From Sedimentisphaerales bacterium (GTDB lineage: Bacteria > Planctomycetota > Phycisphaerae > Sedimentisphaerales > Anaerobacaceae), in NCBI GenBank assembly GCA_016931715.1, contig JAFGEF010000074.1:1-64000 (forward strand): 64,000 bases of DNA, in the 5' to 3' direction. The notes under the pieces are model-generated. The model saw only the letters and a program-made list of their open reading frames with translations. It searched no databases and was not told the DNA's origin. The translations under genes were made by a program, and so were the position numbers. Within the stretch, counting starts at the first letter, position 1. Each line of letters opens with the position of its first letter. Shown here piece after piece: positions 1 through 8,957 of this stretch.

Positions 1-279
1 TCATTTGTCAGACCTACATGTTAGGTTCTTAAATTTTTGGGCGGCCACTGCGGCCAGCTCGTATCATCGGATTATTATATCCGACAATATTAACCAACGG
101 GAGGTCTGGCTTTCATAGTTTCTTGGCGGGAAAATAATCTGTTTAACTCCGTGTCAGAAAAACAGTGTAAATCAGTGTCTTTTATTGAATATCCGGTGAC
201 ACCTTATTGATTGAGAAAATATCTTTGTCCGGAACAGTTTTTTATTGACAGAGCAGATTGAAGATGTAAAGATACAACA
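1..279. other. Intergenic region before dinD
   Basis: No gene was recognised here. The sequence contains a perfect inverted repeat, TCGGAT-TATTAT-ATCCGA, at 67-84, which could be a small hairpin or an operator. A short text around 160-180 (CAGTGTAAATCAGTGTC) resembles sequence on the other side of dinD near 1200-1230. No convincing promoter with both hexamers was found; TTGACA at 245-250 lacks a good -10 partner. Confidence 0.4.
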
Positions 280-1140
280 ATGGAAAAGGAAATAATAGTT
301 CAGCTTCACGGCAGTTTTGAAAAGAGTGCCCAAAAGGACACAGAAACAGGATTGGAATTTTGGTTCGCACGCGATTTACAAAAGCTGCTCGAATATTCAA
401 AATGGGAAAATTTTGCCAAAGTTATAGAAAAGGCGAAAACAGCCTGTAAAACAGCTGGATTTAAGATTGCAGACCATTTTCTTGATATCAGGAAAATGGT
501 CTCTTTAGGCTCTGGTGCGCAGAGAGAAATTGAAGATATTGCATTAACTCGGTATGCCTGTTATCTCATCGCCCAGAATGGTGATCCATCCAAAGACCAG
601 ATTGCTTTTGCACAGACATATTTCGCAGTCCAGACCCGCAAGCAGGAGATTATCGAAAAGCGCTTAGCTGAAGTTGAAAGAATCACTGCCCGAAAGAAAC
701 TTACACTTTCGGAAAAAGAACTTTCAGGAATCATATACGAGCGTCTCGGAGATGAGCAGAGTTTTGGAAGGATACGCAGCAAAGGAGATAAAGCATTGTT
801 TGGCAGCAAGTCCACAGACCAAATGAAGAACCGGCTAAAGGTACCCAAAGGCCGGCCTCTTGCTGATTTTCTGCCGACAATAACAATAAAGGCAAAAGAC
901 TTCGCCAATGAAATCACCAATTTCACTATAAGACGTGATGATATGCGAACCGAAGACGGTATCACTGCTGAGCATGTAAAAAACAACCGTGAAGTTAGAA
1001 ATATACTTGTCAAACGGAAAATAAAACCGGAATTACTTCCGCCTTCAGAAGATGCAAAAAAGGTTGAAAGACGTTTAGCTTCCGAGCAAAGACAATTAAC
1101 GCAAAAGCCGGAACTTTCAGAACCGACGAAGAATGAATAA
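280..1140 (+). CDS. dinD: DinD-like DNA-damage-inducible protein D
   Basis: The 286-residue product resembles DinD. It has an N-terminal BRO/DinD-type region (FWFARDLQKLLEYSKWENF near residue 27) followed by the conserved TRYACYLIAQNGDP block and a basic, helical C-terminal half. In E. coli dinD belongs to the SOS regulon and inhibits RecA-driven strand exchange; that role is inferred here only from family membership. The ATG at 280 has a weak GAAG upstream and no LexA box that I can recognise. The gene stands alone between repeat-rich gaps, which fits an accessory gene gained by transfer. A more general BRO-family antirepressor is the main alternative. Confidence 0.82.
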   Translation: MEKEIIVQLHGSFEKSAQKDTETGLEFWFARDLQKLLEYSKWENFAKVIEKAKTACKTAGFKIADHFLDIRKMVSLGSGAQREIEDIALTRYACYLIAQNGDPSKDQIAFAQTYFAVQTRKQEIIEKRLAEVERITARKKLTLSEKELSGIIYERLGDEQSFGRIRSKGDKALFGSKSTDQMKNRLKVPKGRPLADFLPTITIKAKDFANEITNFTIRRDDMRTEDGITAEHVKNNREVRNILVKRKIKPELLPPSEDAKKVERRLASEQRQLTQKPELSEPTKNE

Positions 1141-1560
1141 AAATATGGAGGAATATCAGGGAACATCTTACTAATTATTTTCATTAATAATCATTGTTTA
1201 TCAGTGTTAATCCTGAGTAAATCCGTGCCTAAAAACTTATAATGGATTCCCTTCTACAAGGGAATGACAAAATATGTAAAAAAAATTGAAATTTTTGAAA
1301 TCTGTATTTTAAAGGAAATTGCGAAACAAAGCCAATTCATAAAAATTCACCACGAAGAACTCGAAGGGACTCGAAGATTTCTATAAATAAATTCTTGTTT
1401 GTTTTTTGTTGAAAATGGAAAAACAAAGCCAATTCAAACAAGAATACAGGAAACAGGACACAGAATACAGGAGATAGAATGAAAAACAAAGCCAATATTA
1501 ATTTAGGCAATATAGATATAAGTCGCTACTTGGCAAGAAGTTATGGCAGTTTTATGGTCT
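1141..1560. repeat. Gene-free region with several short repeats
   Basis: This 420-base gap carries no credible gene. It holds a palindrome ATTCCCTT-CTAC-AAGGGAAT at 1246-1265 followed by GACA, a member of a dispersed family described in the findings. The string AAACAAAGCCAAT occurs three times (about 1324, 1421 and 1484). An 11-base inverted repeat pairs 1391-1401 with 1435-1445. A run rich in ACAGGA/ACAGAATACAGG lies at 1441-1473. Confidence 0.6.
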
Positions 1561-2511
1561 TTAGCTGATTTTCGAGAATGAATCGCCAGGTTTAGTATTG
1601 CGTCCGTTAATGAAACTTTTAAAGTCCATCAGGTCTGAGCCGCTCGGCTTTATTTGCGTTATTTTGAGTGCGTTCTGGCCGCAGATAATATTGAGATTCT
1701 CATCGATAGTCCCGGGATTTAGTCCTGCCGGATTTGATGTCTCGACCACTTCTGCCATCGCGAAAGCAACACGAGTTGATTTGCCGGTTTCCTTTGAGAT
1801 ATAGTTCGCGGAAGCTCCGGGCCAGGGCCAGAAGCCACGGATTTTTCGTTCGAGAATATGTGCAGGTTCGCAAAAGTCGATATTGCCGTCAGATTTAGAA
1901 ATTTTCGGGGCAAGAGTCGCCCGTGCATGGTCCTGCTCGATATATACAGCGGTGCCCGCATCGATTCTGTCCAACGTTTCCAAAAGGACAGGAGCGGCTA
2001 ATTTCGCAAGTTTGTCATGCAAAGAGCCTGCTGTTTCATTATGGGCAATTTCCATTTGCGATTGTGCGAGGACTTGTCCGGCATCCATTTTTTCAGCTAA
2101 TGTGATTATGCTTACTCCTGCTATTTTTTCGCCATTTAAAATCGCCATGTTAATCGGAGCGGCGCCGCGATATTTCGGTAACAGGGAAGCGTGAACATTG
2201 ATTGCCCCTTTCGGGGGCAGGCTCACAAGCTCCCGGCTGACCTTCTGGCCGAACGCGATAACTAAAATCAAATCAGGATTATAAGAAGAAATTGTCTGAA
2301 TGGTTTCCGGAGTATTTACATTTGGAGTTTCTATGAAAGGCACTGAATTCGATATTGCCCAGTTTGCCACAGGAGTAGGACTTGGCTTCCTGCCCCGCCC
2401 CGCCGGATTGGGCGGCTGAGTGACAACCAATACAAGCTCATGAGCTGAATTGTCAACTGCATTAAGGCAATCTATCCCGAATTCGCCGCTGCCGAAATAT
2501 GCTATCCTCAT
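1561..2511 (-). CDS. fmt: Methionyl-tRNA formyltransferase
   Basis: This enzyme formylates initiator Met-tRNA using 10-formyl-tetrahydrofolate. The 316-residue length is normal. The N-terminal hydrolase domain contains the catalytic set N105, H107 and D143 in the contexts INVHASLLP and EKMDAG, matching N106/H108/D144 of E. coli. The C-terminal OB-like domain starts near residue 205 (KISKSDGNIDF). It is the last gene of an lptB-def-fmt run, 18 bases after def, so formylation and deformylation are co-transcribed as in many bacteria. The ATG start begins directly at the conserved MRIAYFGS strand. Confidence 0.97.
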   Translation of the reverse strand: MRIAYFGSGEFGIDCLNAVDNSAHELVLVVTQPPNPAGRGRKPSPTPVANWAISNSVPFIETPNVNTPETIQTISSYNPDLILVIAFGQKVSRELVSLPPKGAINVHASLLPKYRGAAPINMAILNGEKIAGVSIITLAEKMDAGQVLAQSQMEIAHNETAGSLHDKLAKLAAPVLLETLDRIDAGTAVYIEQDHARATLAPKISKSDGNIDFCEPAHILERKIRGFWPWPGASANYISKETGKSTRVAFAMAEVVETSNPAGLNPGTIDENLNIICGQNALKITQIKPSGSDLMDFKSFINGRNTKPGDSFSKIS

Positions 2512-2529
2512 TATATTATATTCCTAAAC

Positions 2530-3048
2530 CTATTCTCCAGACGCGTTATCCAGCAGTTTTTTGATCTGTTTGCGATGAGCTATTTTCGCTGCAGAGCCGA
2601 GCCGATTGACGATAGTGATTCCTTCGATATGGTCATTTTCGTGCTGGAGCGCGCGAGCGTAAAGGTCTTCGCCTTCATCGGTGAATTCTTTTCCATCGAG
2701 ACCGGTCGCCGTGACTCTTGCATTTTTGTATCTTCGTATTTTGGTATAAATTCCCGGCACTGACAGGCAGCCTTCTTCTATTGTTACGAGAGGGCCATCC
2801 GGTGTGACAGTCGGGTTTATAAAAACTTTTACATTTTCCCTGCTGCCATCGATAGAGATGATAAAAAGTCTCAGCGACACTCCTGCCTGCGGTGCGGCAA
2901 AACCAACTCCCCTGTTCTCGCGCATAAGCTCATACATCTTTTCCACAAGCTGTTTGATATTATCGTTTATCTCTGTGACAGGCTCCGCCTTTTTGGCAAG
3001 AACCTCAGCCGGATAACGCGTCATTCGACATTTTTCAATATCTATCAT
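2530..3048 (-). CDS. def: Peptide deformylase
   Basis: Peptide deformylase removes the formyl group from nascent proteins. All three family motifs are present: GVGFAAPQAG (residues 47-56), EGCLSVPG with metal ligand C94, and QHENDH with ligands H136 and H140 and catalytic E137. The start is placed at the ATG at 3048 because GGGAAG lies 5 bases upstream and MIDIEKCRMTRYP is the usual N terminus; a TTG 15 bases further out would add five residues but sits on top of this ribosome-binding site. It lies between lptB and fmt with short gaps. Confidence 0.96.
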   Translation of the reverse strand: MIDIEKCRMTRYPAEVLAKKAEPVTEINDNIKQLVEKMYELMRENRGVGFAAPQAGVSLRLFIISIDGSRENVKVFINPTVTPDGPLVTIEEGCLSVPGIYTKIRRYKNARVTATGLDGKEFTDEGEDLYARALQHENDHIEGITIVNRLGSAAKIAHRKQIKKLLDNASGE

Positions 3049-3075
3049 TTCTGCTTCCCACAAAATTTTTCGTTA

Positions 3076-3819
3076 CTAATCAAATTCGTTGCCTTCGAAG
3101 GTGCTTCCGAGGTACGATTTTATGACGGTTTCGTTTTTGATGATTTCGGCCGGCGGGCCAGCTCCGATAACCCTGCCGTGGTCAATGATGTACGCTTTAT
3201 CGACAACTTCAAGAGTTCGCTCGACATTATGGTCTGTAATTAAAATGCTTACGCCGGAATCAACAAGCCTGTGTATTTCCTGCTGCAAGTCCTCTACGGC
3301 AATGGGGTCAACGCCGCTGAACGGCTCATCAAGCAGAATTAATGACGGCCGTGTAACCATCGCACGTGCGATTTCAAGTTTTCTGCGTTCGCCGCCGGAG
3401 AGGAATCTTCCCTGGCTTTTGGCAACTTCAGTTAAGCCAAACCGCTCGATGAGAGCGTCGGCGATTTGTCTTCGTTCGGACCCTCGCAAAGACATAGTTT
3501 CGAGGATAGCCAGAAGGTTATCGCGAACGCTGAGCCTCTGAAAAATGCTGGGCTCCTGCGATAAATAGCCCATTCCGAGCCTTGCCCGCTTATACATTGG
3601 CAGTTTTGTAATATCATGCCCTTCGAAAATGACTGAGCCGCTGCTGGGGGTAATCATTCCGATAATCATGCGGAAAGTAGTTGTTTTACCGGCGCCATTG
3701 CGCCCGAGCAGACCGACTATACTCTGTCGCTCGATACTAATTGATACTTCGTTAACAACTACCCTGCCGGAATAGTGTTTTACCAATCCACTGGTTTCAA
3801 GAAGAGTTGTACTTAGCAT
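3076..3819 (-). CDS. lptB: LPS export ABC transporter ATP-binding protein LptB
   Basis: This cytoplasmic ATPase powers lipopolysaccharide extraction from the inner membrane by LptFG. Walker A is GRNGAGKTT (residues 39-47). The ABC signature with the LptB-typical extension is LSGGERRKLEIARAM, and Walker B is LLDEPFSGVDP. The C terminus (SYLGSTF) is also typical. At 247 residues it has family length. It is the first gene of the lptB-def-fmt run, and a candidate promoter lies at 3883-3910. LptB implies a Gram-negative type outer membrane. A branched-chain amino acid transporter ATPase is the nearest alternative but fits the signature less well. Confidence 0.92.
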   Translation of the reverse strand: MLSTTLLETSGLVKHYSGRVVVNEVSISIERQSIVGLLGRNGAGKTTTFRMIIGMITPSSGSVIFEGHDITKLPMYKRARLGMGYLSQEPSIFQRLSVRDNLLAILETMSLRGSERRQIADALIERFGLTEVAKSQGRFLSGGERRKLEIARAMVTRPSLILLDEPFSGVDPIAVEDLQQEIHRLVDSGVSILITDHNVERTLEVVDKAYIIDHGRVIGAGPPAEIIKNETVIKSYLGSTFEGNEFD

Positions 3820-3882
3820 TTTACCCTATTTTTACATCATCCGGACAAAGACAGAATAAGATTTTCACTTTCATAAAACGGG

Positions 3883-3910
3883 ATTATAACATTACTATCC
3901 CCTAAATCAA
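3883..3910 (-). promoter_or_regulatory. Candidate sigma-70-type promoter for lptB-def-fmt
   Basis: Read on the minus strand, TTGATT (3905-3910) is separated by 16 bases from TATAAT (3883-3888). It points toward lptB, whose ATG is 64 bases from the -10 box. The assignment rests on hexamer match and position only. Confidence 0.55.
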
Positions 3911-4058
3911 ATAAATAACCGTTTTAAAAGACAGATATAAGAAAATGAAAATAAATATACTGGCATTAAAAGCAATTTTCTGTTATTAAATAGCATGTTT
4001 TAGCGAAATCAGGAAAATTTATTGCCTGAAAATAGAAAAATATAAGTTAAGGGTATGT

Positions 4059-4835
4059 ATGTTTGCAGTATTAAGTGATATTCACTCAAATATTGAAGCG
4101 TTAACAGTAGTAATGGACGATATTAAAAAACGCGGCATAAAGACTATTTACTGCCTTGGTGATGTTGTGGGTTATGGCCCGAATCCGAAAGAATGTCTGG
4201 ACATCATCATTCAAAAATCCCGCTGGTGTGTTCTCGGAAACCATGACTACGCGGTTTTTTACGAGCCGACCAATTTCAATCTCGGCGCCGAGCAGGCAAG
4301 TTTCTGGTCCCGTGAGATTCTCGAATTGGAAGAAGATAAGGAATCGCGCAACCTGCGATGGAGTTTTTTAGGCAGACTCCCAATGCGCCGAACGCTCAAA
4401 TATAAAATGGGTTCGAATTTTGTAACTATCGATTTCGTACACGCATCACCGAGACGCCCAATTAATGAATATATTTTCCCGGATGATGTGTATAATAATC
4501 CCTTAAAGGTTCGCATGCTTTTCGAGAAAGTCAGTCACATCTGTTTCGTAGGGCATACTCACATGCCCGGCGTATTTCTGGATGAGCCTGACTTTTACCT
4601 GCCGAACGAACTTGGCAACTGCTACCCCATTGTAAGTGAAGAAAAAGCAATTATAAATATCGGCTCTGTCGGCCAGCCAAGGGACAAGGACAACAGGGCT
4701 TCTTATGTATATGTACAGGGAAACGAAGTACATTTTGTTCGTCTCGAATATGACTACGAGACCACAATGAAAAAGATTATTGCAATCGATCAACTGGACA
4801 ATTTCCACGCGGAACGGCTGCAAAACGGAAGATAA
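4059..4835 (+). CDS. Calcineurin-like metallophosphoesterase (YfcE/DevT type)
   Basis: The 258-residue protein starts with the metal-binding motif SDIHSN (about residues 6-11), followed by GDVVGYGPNP, GNHD and GHTHMP, which together form the di-metal centre of calcineurin-like phosphoesterases. The closest recognised group is the small bacterial diadenosine tetraphosphatase/phosphodiesterase type. The substrate cannot be read from sequence. The gene is divergent from lptB and is followed by yidC after 26 bases, so it may be the first gene of a yidC-mnmE transcript. Confidence 0.85.
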   Translation: MFAVLSDIHSNIEALTVVMDDIKKRGIKTIYCLGDVVGYGPNPKECLDIIIQKSRWCVLGNHDYAVFYEPTNFNLGAEQASFWSREILELEEDKESRNLRWSFLGRLPMRRTLKYKMGSNFVTIDFVHASPRRPINEYIFPDDVYNNPLKVRMLFEKVSHICFVGHTHMPGVFLDEPDFYLPNELGNCYPIVSEEKAIINIGSVGQPRDKDNRASYVYVQGNEVHFVRLEYDYETTMKKIIAIDQLDNFHAERLQNGR

Positions 4836-4861
4836 TGTTTTTTAATGACTGAAGAAAAAAA

Positions 4862-6859
4862 ATGAAATACCTAAAATGGACTGTAATCGTTTTTGTAATT
4901 GTCTGCGGAATTCTTGCTGCCGAATCAGAATTTTTCACTGCTTCACCGGACACTGTAAAATATCCTATTCTTCTGCAGAGCACAGAAGGAAGTAATGCCG
5001 GAGAGGCAAACGATGTACCCATGATTGGATTAACGGCGGCGCCTGAAAATACACAGCCGCAGCCAGTGCAAAATCCGACTTCTTTTTCCGCTGATCCTGG
5101 CGAGGAAAATTCTATTACCATCGGCTCACCTGATCCGAACAGCGGATACAAATTTCAGCTTGAATTATTCTCAAAAGGTGCAGCTATAAAAAGAGCTACA
5201 TTGAGTGAGTTCGAAGATCGCGATAAAAAAAATCAGCGTCTCGATATTATTACCCCGGCCGCACAAAGTAACGGAACCGAAGTTCTGGCAATGGCAAACA
5301 GCAAATTAGCCCTGTTTAATTATCAAACGCAGTTAAATCTGGATAATCTATACTGGCACCTTGCCGGACAGGAATCTTTACCTGACGGCTCACAGCAGGT
5401 GCGTTTTGACTTAATCATAAAAGAAACAAATGCAAATCAGCCTGTTATTAAAATAATTAAAACTTATACCATTAAAAAAGACAATTACCTGATTGATTGC
5501 GGCATAACCTTCGAGAATCTCGCAAATACCGAAGAAAAAGTGGGATTTAGTTTAAATGGCCTTTCAGGAATTAAAAAAGAAGACTTCAGAAGTGATAATC
5601 GAGCGATTTTTGCATGTTACAAAAATGAAAAGAATCAATTTGATGTTGAATCAGCCAATGTTGCAAAGCTCGTTAAAGCCCATAACAGCAGTGAAATAAA
5701 ACTGCCGCCGAGTTCCAGTTTTATGTGGGCTGCTTCCATTAATAAATATTTCGCAGCCATCCTCGTGCCTTTGCCGAATGATGATAAAACTTACTGCGAC
5801 TGGATACAGAAAATCACAGGCAGGTATTATGATTCTGACGGGGACAGTAAAAAAGAAAGCGGCAATGAAACTATCGGTGTGAATTTTAATATTTCACCGC
5901 ATGATTTTGCGGCGGCCGGTCAAAACGGCAGTTCAAGAACATACAATTTCAGTTTGTACCTCGGACCGAAGGAAAAAAGTATTTTCGATAAGAATGAGCA
6001 ATACAAAAACTGGGGTTTTGTCAATGTTATTGCTTTCAATACCTGCTGCTGCCCGGGCAGTATTATAAATCCGCTTGCATTCGGAATACTCGCCATAATG
6101 AAATGGATGTACGGATTCTGGCCTCATAACTACGGCATAGTAATAATTATTTTAGTATTTATAATGAGAATCATAATTCACCCGCTCACCAAGAAAAGCC
6201 AGGTTTCGATGAGCAAGATGAGCAAGCTTGCTCCGAGAGCGGAAGAAATAAAGAAAAAATACGCAAATGACAAAGCGGAAATGAATAAGCAAATGATGTC
6301 ACTCTATAGAGAACAGGGAGCGTCACCAATTATGGGAATGCTTCCGATGTTCGTACAAATGCCGATATGGATTGCTTTGTGGAGTGCAGTAAATACAAGT
6401 GTCGCTCTGCGAGGCGCGGAATTCCTGCCATTCTGGATTACCGACCTTTCCGCTCCTGATGCACTTATCCCATTTCCGAAAGTTCTGATAATACCATTAC
6501 TGGGCTGGAAAATTGCATCTTTTAACTTTCTGCCTATTTTGATGGGCGTTGCTTTTTATTTCCAGCAAAAACTTATGCCGTCGCAGTCAGGCGCGGTTTC
6601 AAATCCCCAGATGGAACAGCAGCAGAAAATGATGAAAATCATGATGCCTTTAATGTTCCCTCTCATGCTCTACAACGGTCCATCAGGCGTAAATCTTTAC
6701 ATTATGGCAAGCACATTCGCCGGTGTTATAGAGCAGCATATTATTCGAAAACACATTGAGGAAAGGCAGGCTGCCGAGGAGAAAGGTCTTGTATCAGTAA
6801 CCAAAAAAACCGGCGGCAAAATCAAAAAGAAAAAACCAAAACCGTTCTTTAAAACTTAG
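4862..6859 (+). CDS. yidC: Membrane protein insertase YidC
   Basis: YidC inserts and folds inner-membrane proteins with or without the Sec translocon. The 665-residue protein has the Gram-negative layout: an N-terminal helix, a long periplasmic beta domain (roughly residues 80-380), then a five-helix 60KD_IMP domain beginning near residue 410 (KWMYGFWPHNYGIVIII). The hallmark helical hairpin with KMSKLAPRAEEIKKKY and MMSLYREQGASP is intact, and the tail is lysine-rich, as expected for ribosome contact. An unusual CCC cluster (NTCCCPG) sits near residue 393 just before the conserved membrane region. It precedes mnmE by three bases, a classic gene pair. Confidence 0.97.
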   Translation: MKYLKWTVIVFVIVCGILAAESEFFTASPDTVKYPILLQSTEGSNAGEANDVPMIGLTAAPENTQPQPVQNPTSFSADPGEENSITIGSPDPNSGYKFQLELFSKGAAIKRATLSEFEDRDKKNQRLDIITPAAQSNGTEVLAMANSKLALFNYQTQLNLDNLYWHLAGQESLPDGSQQVRFDLIIKETNANQPVIKIIKTYTIKKDNYLIDCGITFENLANTEEKVGFSLNGLSGIKKEDFRSDNRAIFACYKNEKNQFDVESANVAKLVKAHNSSEIKLPPSSSFMWAASINKYFAAILVPLPNDDKTYCDWIQKITGRYYDSDGDSKKESGNETIGVNFNISPHDFAAAGQNGSSRTYNFSLYLGPKEKSIFDKNEQYKNWGFVNVIAFNTCCCPGSIINPLAFGILAIMKWMYGFWPHNYGIVIIILVFIMRIIIHPLTKKSQVSMSKMSKLAPRAEEIKKKYANDKAEMNKQMMSLYREQGASPIMGMLPMFVQMPIWIALWSAVNTSVALRGAEFLPFWITDLSAPDALIPFPKVLIIPLLGWKIASFNFLPILMGVAFYFQQKLMPSQSGAVSNPQMEQQQKMMKIMMPLMFPLMLYNGPSGVNLYIMASTFAGVIEQHIIRKHIEERQAAEEKGLVSVTKKTGGKIKKKKPKPFFKT

Positions 6860-6862
6860 AGT

Positions 6863-8236
6863 ATGTACAACGCAAATGATACTATATTTGCTGTCAGCTC
6901 TCCAACTTCAGACAAGAGAGTAATTATAAGGATAACAGGACCGGGTACTATTGAAACATGCCGCAAACTGTTCGATAACCAGTTCGCTCTCGGCGCAAAA
7001 CGTTCTATTTCCGAACATAAAATAAAAATCGACAGCTCATTAGAACTAACTGCTCTTTTATATTTTTTTACATCCCCTAATTCTTATACAGGCGACGATG
7101 TCGCGGAAATTCACATTTATACAAATCCATCAGTTACAGAAGCAATTTTAGATAAACTTTTGTGTTTAGGTCTTCGCACAGCCGAGCCGGGTGAATTTAC
7201 ATCACGTGCATATCTCAATGGGCGCATGGACCTGGCACAAGCCGAAGCGGTGAACGAAATCATCGTCAGTTCGAATCAGTTTCAGTTATCAGCGGCGGAG
7301 AATCTTCTGTCTGGTAAATTATCACAGACTACAGAAGAAATCCGCTCATCAATAATGGATTGCATGAGCAGGATCGAAGCGGGACTGGACTTCAGCGGCG
7401 AAGATATCGAATTTATTTCCCGCAATGAAGCTGCTGAAAAACTCACGGAAATAAAAACGCAGCTCGAAGAATTGCTCGCGGGAAGCATTCGATATGAATC
7501 TGTAGTACACTTACCATCAGCAGGAATCGCAGGCGCACCGAACGCAGGCAAGAGCACTCTAACAAATAAACTGCTCGGCACAGAACGCAGTATTGTTTCA
7601 CACGAGCGTAAAACTACAAGGGATGTTCTTACCAGCATGTTAAATCTCGAACATTACAACTGCGTCCTTTTCGATTGTGCGGGTTTGATTGCAAAGCCGG
7701 AAAATATCCTGGATGAACTGGCTCAGCAATCAGCGATAGAAGCATTGCGAAACAGTATGGTCGTTGTTTTTTGCATAGACATTTCCAAAGAAGATTGGAC
7801 CGAAGATTATGAAATCAGGAAATTGATAAACACAAAAAATGTTATCCCTGCAGCCGCAAAGTGTGATTTAGCTGGAGAGAAGAATCTCCCTGCCCTTCTG
7901 GATAAATTACATAATATATTCGGAGCAGATTTTCTCCCTGTTTCAGCTAAAACCGGTCAGGGGATGAAAGAATTACTTGAAAAGATTGATTCCTTTCTCT
8001 GTATAAAAAACTCGTACTCTGAAACTCCCCTTGCGTTGGTTTCGCGGCACAAAAAGGCTGCGGCAGACGCTGTTTCAAACATTAACGATGCAATTGAGGA
8101 ATTAAATTCAGGTAATGACGAAGTTAGTGCAATGTCACTCCGAGCGGCTTATAAAGAAATTTCTCAAATAGAGCAGCACAACCTTGACGACCAAATTCTC
8201 AATAATATCTTCTCCCGCTTCTGCATCGGAAAATAA
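6863..8236 (+). CDS. mnmE: tRNA modification GTPase MnmE
   Basis: With MnmG, MnmE installs the carboxymethylaminomethyl group on U34 of certain tRNAs. The 457-residue protein has the N-terminal folate-binding domain, a GTPase domain with G1 GAPNAGKST (about residue 224) and G3 DCAG (about 270), and the terminal FCIGK motif whose cysteine is catalytic. The G4 motif reads AKCD instead of NKxD, which is unusual (see findings). The gene begins three bases after the yidC stop and is almost certainly translated from the same message. Confidence 0.96.
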   Translation: MYNANDTIFAVSSPTSDKRVIIRITGPGTIETCRKLFDNQFALGAKRSISEHKIKIDSSLELTALLYFFTSPNSYTGDDVAEIHIYTNPSVTEAILDKLLCLGLRTAEPGEFTSRAYLNGRMDLAQAEAVNEIIVSSNQFQLSAAENLLSGKLSQTTEEIRSSIMDCMSRIEAGLDFSGEDIEFISRNEAAEKLTEIKTQLEELLAGSIRYESVVHLPSAGIAGAPNAGKSTLTNKLLGTERSIVSHERKTTRDVLTSMLNLEHYNCVLFDCAGLIAKPENILDELAQQSAIEALRNSMVVVFCIDISKEDWTEDYEIRKLINTKNVIPAAAKCDLAGEKNLPALLDKLHNIFGADFLPVSAKTGQGMKELLEKIDSFLCIKNSYSETPLALVSRHKKAAADAVSNINDAIEELNSGNDEVSAMSLRAAYKEISQIEQHNLDDQILNNIFSRFCIGK

Positions 8237-8248
8237 AACCGCCATGTA

Positions 8249-8734
8249 TCATTCATCGTTCGGATCGTCAGACGGAACATCGTATTTTTTAATTAATTCA
8301 GCCATTGAGGGCATCATATCTATGGGACATATTATCCTTATTTCATGGTCTCCAGTTACGCCGCCACCTATACTACACAACCTATAAGGGTGTCTGCCCA
8401 TGAACTCTTCACTTGCTTTCCTCATTTCGGGCGAGAATGCTACAAGGTATTTTGTTTCGAATATTCGCTCTGATAAATAACCGATTTCTATAAGAGCTTT
8501 CTCGTGTCTTTGAAGCTTTCTTGAATATTTTTCAATTCGATCCATTTCTTTTCTTGTTGTTGGTGAACGATACTTCATCATAGATTTAAGTGCCGATTCC
8601 TGGCCCCATTTGTGGTACGAAATCTGAATATCTTTTCGGAAATAATAGCCAAGCGAAAACAGACCTATTATGAGCAGCAAAACAACAAACTGCATCGATA
8701 ATACACGAGCAAGATCAGTCAATAATTTCTTCAT
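8249..8734 (-). CDS. Hypothetical membrane-anchored protein
   Basis: I do not recognise this family. From the ATG at 8734 the product has 161 residues. One transmembrane helix (about residues 14-33, LSMQFVVLLLIIGLFSLGYYF) is followed by a charged, probably helical region and an acidic C terminus (DVPSDDPNDE). A TTG 69 bases upstream would extend the frame, but an AGG-containing sequence precedes the ATG. It converges with mnmE (12-base gap). It is probably anchored in the inner membrane with a soluble domain outside, but orientation is a guess. Confidence 0.6.
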   Translation of the reverse strand: MKKLLTDLARVLSMQFVVLLLIIGLFSLGYYFRKDIQISYHKWGQESALKSMMKYRSPTTRKEMDRIEKYSRKLQRHEKALIEIGYLSERIFETKYLVAFSPEMRKASEEFMGRHPYRLCSIGGGVTGDHEIRIICPIDMMPSMAELIKKYDVPSDDPNDE

Positions 8735-8837
8735 AACATACCTGATATTTGTGTTACTCAAAGCTTTATAGTTATTATCAGATATAATTGAAAAAATTTC
8801 CAATATAAATATTGTGATTCAACATTTTTTATTTTAT

Positions 8838-8867
8838 TTGTTTGTTTCAGTTGTAAAATGGTATAAT
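8838..8867 (+). promoter_or_regulatory. Candidate promoter for the PAS-domain gene
   Basis: TTGTTT (8838-8843) and TATAAT (8862-8867) are separated by 18 bases, about 90 bases before the PAS-protein start codon. The -10 box is perfect and the -35 box is partial. Confidence 0.5.
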
Positions 8868-8957
8868 ATGCAATTAAACCGAACTGGCAAGGTAAGAGAA
8901 AAGTATATTATTTAAGAACAATTAACATTTAATTTATTTTAGGCTGAGGTTTTGAAA

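Noticed and set aside
245-272. TTGACA-based promoter right before dinD
   Set aside because: The possible -10 box (TAAAGA) is poor and ends only 8 bases before the start codon.
561-1184. Long minus-strand open frame inside dinD
   Set aside because: It is the antisense shadow of a well-supported gene, with no ribosome-binding site and a low-complexity product.
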